This document shows, piece by piece, positions 61,992-64,000 of a DNA stretch of 64,000 nt. The stretch covers positions 744,001-808,000 of the forward strand of contig CBDCCX010000006.1 in assembly GCA_965215165.1 (NCBI GenBank), read 5' to 3'. The position numbers were made by a program, and so were the translations under genes. The stretch's first letter is position 1. Each line of letters opens with the position of its first letter. Origin of the DNA: JANQRZ01 sp965215165 (GTDB lineage: Bacteria; Bacteroidota; Rhodothermia; Rhodothermales; JANQRZ01). The notes below the pieces were generated by a model. The model saw only the letters and a list, made by a program, of their open reading frames with translations, was not told the origin of the DNA and ran no database searches.

Positions 61992-64000
61992 ATGCCGACT
62001 GACTCCGCCAAGGCAACAAAACCCGTCCGCCTCTTCAAGGCGCTCCGCGAGTTCAACGTGTCCGCCGACACGCTCGTCGACACGCTCCAGGAGAGTGGCT
62101 TTGAGCTCGACGCCAAGCTCGAGGCCGGCGACATCAACGCCAAGCTCCCGCCGGAGATGTACGACGCCGTCAAGGCCGTCTTCGCCGAGGACATGGACGC
62201 CCGCGCGCGCGTCCAGGCCCTCCGCTCGCGCCGAGAGGCCGAGGAAGCCGCCGAAGAAACCCGTCTCGGGGATACGAGCGTCGGGGAGACCAGCATCGAG
62301 GAGCCAAGTCCTGGAGAGACAGGTCTCGGAGCCATCGAGATCGACGCCGCACCGGCGGCGTCGGGGGACTCCGCGCCGGGCATCGAGCTGCCGGAGGTGG
62401 AGCCGGCCCTCGAAGCGGGCCCGGAGCCAGAGGAGGACGAACCCGTCGCCCCGGCCGAGCCGGTGATCGAAGCCGAGCCGGAGGCCGAGCCGGTCGCCCC
62501 GGCCGAACCGGTCATCACGCTCGACCCCGAGCCCGAGACGACCGAGGAGGCCCCGGCCGCCGACGTTCCCACGCCCGTCGAGGAGCCGGAAGCAACCCCC
62601 GTCGCGGCAGACGCCACGCCCGAAGAAGCGCCGGTTGCCGAAGCGCCGGCTGAGGCGACGCCGGCTGCTGAGACCGCCTCCGAGACAGCGGAAGAGCCGG
62701 AGGCGATCGAGGCGGAAGAGGACGGGGGCGAGGAGGAGGACACGCTCCGCGCCGACCGCTACGAGCTGAGCGGCACCAAGGTCGTCGGCAAAATCGACCT
62801 CTCGGGCCTCGAGTCCGGCCGCCGCCGCAAGCGCAAGCGCAAAGCGGCGGACGCCGAAGCCGTCAGCGACGACCCGGCCGAGGAGTCGGCGGGCCGCAAG
62901 CGCGGCGGCAAGCGCAAGAAGAAGGGCCAGGTCGACAAGGCCGAGGCGGCCTCGACCGTGCAGGAGACGCTCCAGCGCCTCGCCCAGGGCTCCGGCCGCT
63001 CCCGCCAGAAGCGCCGCCGCGCCAGGCGAGAAGAGCGCGCCGAGCTGCGCGAGCGCGAGATGGAGGAGATGCGCGAGCAGGAGACCGTGCTCCGCGTGCT
63101 CGAGTTCATCTCGACCGGCGAGCTCGCCGGCATGATGGACATCCCCGTCACCGACGTCATCCAGACCGGCTTCGGCCTCGGCATGATGGTGTCGATCAAC
63201 CAGCGCCTCGACGCCGACGCCATCACGCTGATCGCCGACGAGTACGGCTTCGAGGTCGAGTTCGTGACCGAGGTCGGCCTCGACGACATCGAGATCGAGG
63301 AGGACGACCCCGAAGACCTCCAGACGCGCCCGCCGGTCGTGACGATCATGGGCCACGTTGATCACGGCAAAACGTCGCTGCTCGACTACGTCCGCCAGGC
63401 GAGCGTCGCCACCGGCGAGGCCGGTGGCATCACCCAGCACATCGGAGCCTACACCGTCACCACCGACGACGGCCGCCCGATCACCTTCCTCGACACCCCC
63501 GGCCACGAGGCCTTCACCGCCATGCGTGCTCGCGGCGCGCAGGTCACCGACTTGGTTATCCTCGTCGTCGCCGCCGACGACCAGGTGATGCCGCAGACCA
63601 AGGAGGCCATCAACCACAGCCGCGCCGCCGGGGTGCCGATCGTCGTCGCCATCAACAAGATGGACCGCGAGGAGGCCAACGCCGACCGCATCATGAAGCA
63701 GCTCGCCGACGAGAACGTGCTCGTCGAGCAGTACGGCGGCAAGGTCCAGGCCGAGTTCGTCTCGGCCAAGACCGGCCTCGGCATCGACGAGCTCCTCGAG
63801 AAGGTCCTGATCGAGTCCGAGCTGCTCGAGCTCCAGGCCAACCCCGAGCGCTACGCCGTCGGCTCGGTCATCGAGAGCCGGCTCGACAAGGGGCGCGGCA
63901 TCGTCGCCACGATCCTCGTCGAGACCGGGACGATGGAGGTCGGCGACGCGTTCGTGGCCGGCACCAACTCGGGCCGCGTCCGCGCCATGTTCGACGAGCG
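61992..64000 (+). CDS. infB: translation initiation factor IF-2 (3' end outside the window)
   Basis: GTPase that places initiator tRNA on the 30S subunit. 669 residues are present; the end is cut. An N-terminal IF2_N-like part (RLFKALREFNVSADTLVDTLQE) is followed by a long Glu/Pro/Ala-rich linker (about 75-255) and basic clusters (RRRKRKRKAADAEA, KRGGKRKKKG). The G domain starts near residue 445: G1 GHVDHGKT at 454-461, G3 DTPGHEAF, G4 NKMD, G5 SAKTG. It lies downstream of nusA in the conserved operon. Start ATG 61992. Confidence 0.96.
   Translation, partial: MPTDSAKATKPVRLFKALREFNVSADTLVDTLQESGFELDAKLEAGDINAKLPPEMYDAVKAVFAEDMDARARVQALRSRREAEEAAEETRLGDTSVGETSIEEPSPGETGLGAIEIDAAPAASGDSAPGIELPEVEPALEAGPEPEEDEPVAPAEPVIEAEPEAEPVAPAEPVITLDPEPETTEEAPAADVPTPVEEPEATPVAADATPEEAPVAEAPAEATPAAETASETAEEPEAIEAEEDGGEEEDTLRADRYELSGTKVVGKIDLSGLESGRRRKRKRKAADAEAVSDDPAEESAGRKRGGKRKKKGQVDKAEAASTVQETLQRLAQGSGRSRQKRRRARREERAELREREMEEMREQETVLRVLEFISTGELAGMMDIPVTDVIQTGFGLGMMVSINQRLDADAITLIADEYGFEVEFVTEVGLDDIEIEEDDPEDLQTRPPVVTIMGHVDHGKTSLLDYVRQASVATGEAGGITQHIGAYTVTTDDGRPITFLDTPGHEAFTAMRARGAQVTDLVILVVAADDQVMPQTKEAINHSRAAGVPIVVAINKMDREEANADRIMKQLADENVLVEQYGGKVQAEFVSAKTGLGIDELLEKVLIESELLELQANPERYAVGSVIESRLDKGRGIVATILVETGTMEVGDAFVAGTNSGRVRAMFDE

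Overview
This window is a high-GC, gene-dense stretch of bacterial chromosome. It fits best with Rhodothermota (Bacteroidota-related; Rhodothermia, perhaps near Rubricoccaceae or Rhodothermaceae). The support is a PorV-type outer-membrane protein, a 1698-residue secreted lamin-tail protein whose C-terminus looks like a type IX secretion sorting domain, an L-aspartate oxidase route to NAD, a class I fructose-bisphosphatase and a stand-alone PhoH. The placement is inferred from gene content, not from a marker phylogeny. No rRNA, tRNA, CRISPR array, prophage or intact insertion sequence was seen.

Layout. 1-5.9 kb: end of a probable beta-barrel gene, 3-hydroxyacyl-CoA dehydrogenase, an SDR, a HEPN/MNT toxin-antitoxin pair, a CoA-type Nudix hydrolase, a metallo-beta-lactamase-fold hydrolase, phoH and dapF. 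5.9-16.4 kb: the foldase ppiD, a polysaccharide-deacetylase-like gene, a three-gene signalling locus (multi-PAS/GAF histidine kinase, single-domain response regulator, receiver fused to a degenerate kinase), a DUF2064 protein and fbp. 16.4-26.6 kb: a DUF2281/PIN pair with a broken toxin, small envelope proteins, a crotonase, glutaminyl-tRNA synthetase with a YqeY-like tail, a GNAT, the large subunit of a methylmalonyl-CoA-mutase-type enzyme, a Xre/RES pair and a VapBC-type pair. 26.7-32.8 kb: a RamB/PrpR-type regulator divergent from malate synthase, isocitrate lyase and an alanine-glyoxylate-type aminotransferase, forming a glyoxylate locus with a clear promoter and operator. 33-38.7 kb: envelope proteins, rsfS, DUF423, clpC and an A-type Fe-S carrier. 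38.8-53.2 kb: the giant lamin-tail protein, an M20 amidohydrolase, a GCS2 ligase, a CDF transporter, a CoA-disulfide-reductase-like enzyme, a zinc ribbon, rsmB, a polytopic membrane protein and a PorV-like protein. 53.3-64 kb: prfB with its programmed frameshift, a lipoprotein, nadB followed by a DUF4258/YgiT-like cassette and a second diverged copy of the nadB tail, an asparagine-synthase-like gene, a DsbA-family oxidoreductase, then rimP-nusA-infB (infB runs off the end).

The most unusual content lies between and around genes. A family of 28-nt palindromes begins with GTAG and keeps its symmetry although the core changes. Short repeats with 7- or 8-nt period start at or span stop and start codons, often as inverted pairs, and one array is translated inside glnS. 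A 121-bp element with inverted-repeat ends lies ahead of the mutase gene. The nadB 3' end is duplicated around a toxin-antitoxin-like cassette. Five toxin-antitoxin-type modules occur in 64 kb, one of them visibly decayed.
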